This document shows, one piece after another, positions 63,191 to 64,000 of a DNA stretch of 64,000 bases (the stretch's first letter is position 1; each line of letters begins with the position of its first letter). A model generated the notes under the pieces. The model had not been told where the DNA came from. It did no database searches and was given only the letters and a program-made list of their open reading frames with translations. This DNA comes from Heterodera schachtii. Lineage: Eukaryota > Nematoda > Chromadorea > Rhabditida > Heteroderidae. The position numbers and the translations under genes were made by a program. The stretch spans positions 1,026,579-1,090,578 of the forward strand of contig SIJG01000039.1 in the NCBI GenBank assembly GCA_023374025.1, in the 5' to 3' direction.

Positions 63191-64000
63191 AAAATAATTC
63201 GCAAAATTTATTTCTAAATAATAATTAATAGAGCTCGGTATTTTGAAAAAAAACCTGGACCTGGATTTCCTGGACAAAATCAGTGATTTTTATTAATTAA
63301 TGGAACGATGTTTTGACACTTATAAAAATGCAAAATAAATATTTTAAAGTATATTTTTGCTATTTGAGTTTTTTAATTAATAATTTACAGCATTAATTAT
63401 TTAAGATAAATTGTGTTGCTTCTTCGTATTTTGTTTCATTTAATTACTTTGAAACCGCCCATTTCATGCAGGTCCATTCCTTGGGGTATTGTGTTTCAAA
63501 TTTGTACAGAATCATCTTTGAACGATTGAATTAATGTTTTACTGTAGTGAATAAGTTTCAATTTTCAATAATTTAATTTGCTATTTTTTTACTTCGGCAC
63601 TAGCAATCGGCGCCGCCAAATTTAACTGTTATAACTTTTTTCGTTGCCAGTAAAGTTAACAAATCTGGCATCATTTTAAAGCTCTGTTTTTCCATATAAT
63701 CATGTGAAACTTAAGATCTATCGAATGATATCGTCTGGTAGATCGCATTATATTTTTAACTGAAAAATTTTCTCTTAACTTTAATTTAAGGGATGCTTGA
63801 ATGATTAAAAATAATTTTTATGTTTTATTTTTACTGGAATAGTGGGACTTTTAATGTTCATTTTTATTCGAAAATAAGGTGTTTTTTTAAAATCATTTTT
63901 TTCATTAGGCAAACTGATAATGAATATATTGCTAGATCAAATAGATGAAGATAGTTTATTTAATCACTTTGATTCATATTATAAAAATGCTTTTTAAAAA

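Larger units (their letters stand above)
51130..64000 (+). other. T-rich strand-asymmetric block
   Basis: This is the longest block, 12.9 kb of T-rich plus strand. Islands lie at 51180-51240, 51590-51640, 51905-51950, 52000-52050, 52085-52145 (CAGTAC-TTTT-GTACTG hairpin), 52660-52710, 52960-53010, 53565-53700 and 56060-56130. It holds a degenerate mobile element (54221-55030), copies of U4, U5 and U1, a tandem pair with splice-like signals (59160-59950), and tandem repeats at 60172-61095. Decayed GGCACTAGCAATCGGCGCCG at about 63597 resembles the family A hairpin. No complete gene is seen. Confidence 0.5.

Noticed and set aside
5950..64000. Clustered piRNA genes of the nematode 21U type, based on AT-rich matrix with regular islands
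   Set aside because: I could not find a repeated CTGTTTCA-type upstream motif at fixed distance from the islands.
1..64000. Mitochondrial or plastid origin, suggested by AT richness with GC hairpin clusters
   Set aside because: There are no organelle rRNA, tRNA or respiratory genes in 64 kb, while nuclear-type transposons with 8-bp target duplications are present.

Overview
The window is about 64 kb of extremely AT-rich eukaryotic DNA with no complete gene that I can defend. The longest reading frames that are not simple-sequence artefacts are about 60-110 codons. The visible splice-like signals (TTTCAG acceptors, GTRAGT donors), the hAT-type miniature elements and the base composition fit a low-GC nematode nuclear genome. 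A plant-parasitic root-knot type (Meloidogyne-like) is my best guess, by analogy only. There are no rRNA, tRNA, spliced-leader or conserved protein genes to confirm it.

Layout. 1-5.9 kb is mixed sequence with two miniature inverted-repeat elements (1725-1920 and 2404-3157), each with 8-bp target duplications. From about 5.9 kb on, the window divides into long blocks whose plus strand is consistently A-rich or T-rich: A-rich 5.9-14.7, T-rich 14.9-16.6, A-rich 16.6-19.1, T-rich 19.1-29.8, A-rich 30.0-31.2, T-rich 31.2-33.5, A-rich 33.6-41.5, A-rich 43.7-51.1 and T-rich 51.1-64.0 kb. Short, higher-complexity islands of about 50-120 bp recur inside the AT matrix. Several belong to diverged families found kilobases apart, and these keep the same orientation relative to the T-rich strand. 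The blocks therefore look like arrays of old related units that have been duplicated and inverted.

Mobile DNA. Three hAT-type elements are well supported by matching ends and 8-bp duplications (2404-3157, 22096-22721, 46405-47125). A fourth, smaller element lies at 1725-1920 and a degenerate relative at 54221-about 55030. The element at 46405-47125 sits in one copy of a recent segmental duplication, and the other copy (49395-50260) still carries the unoccupied target site. This is direct within-window evidence for the insertion boundaries.

The most unusual block is 41.5-43.1 kb. It starts with a chain of short GC hairpins, continues with nine 114-172 bp satellite units that each carry two short-loop GC hairpins and a C-rich tail, includes a 30-bp poly-C run, and ends in about 310 bp of TTTTA-type microsatellite. 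Immediately after it lies the best protein-coding candidate (43225-43551).

Coding potential. A few short frames and paired splice-like signals on the T-rich strand could be exons of genes with very long introns, or decayed exons. I list the best at low confidence. The rest of the window should be read as non-coding repeat-derived DNA.
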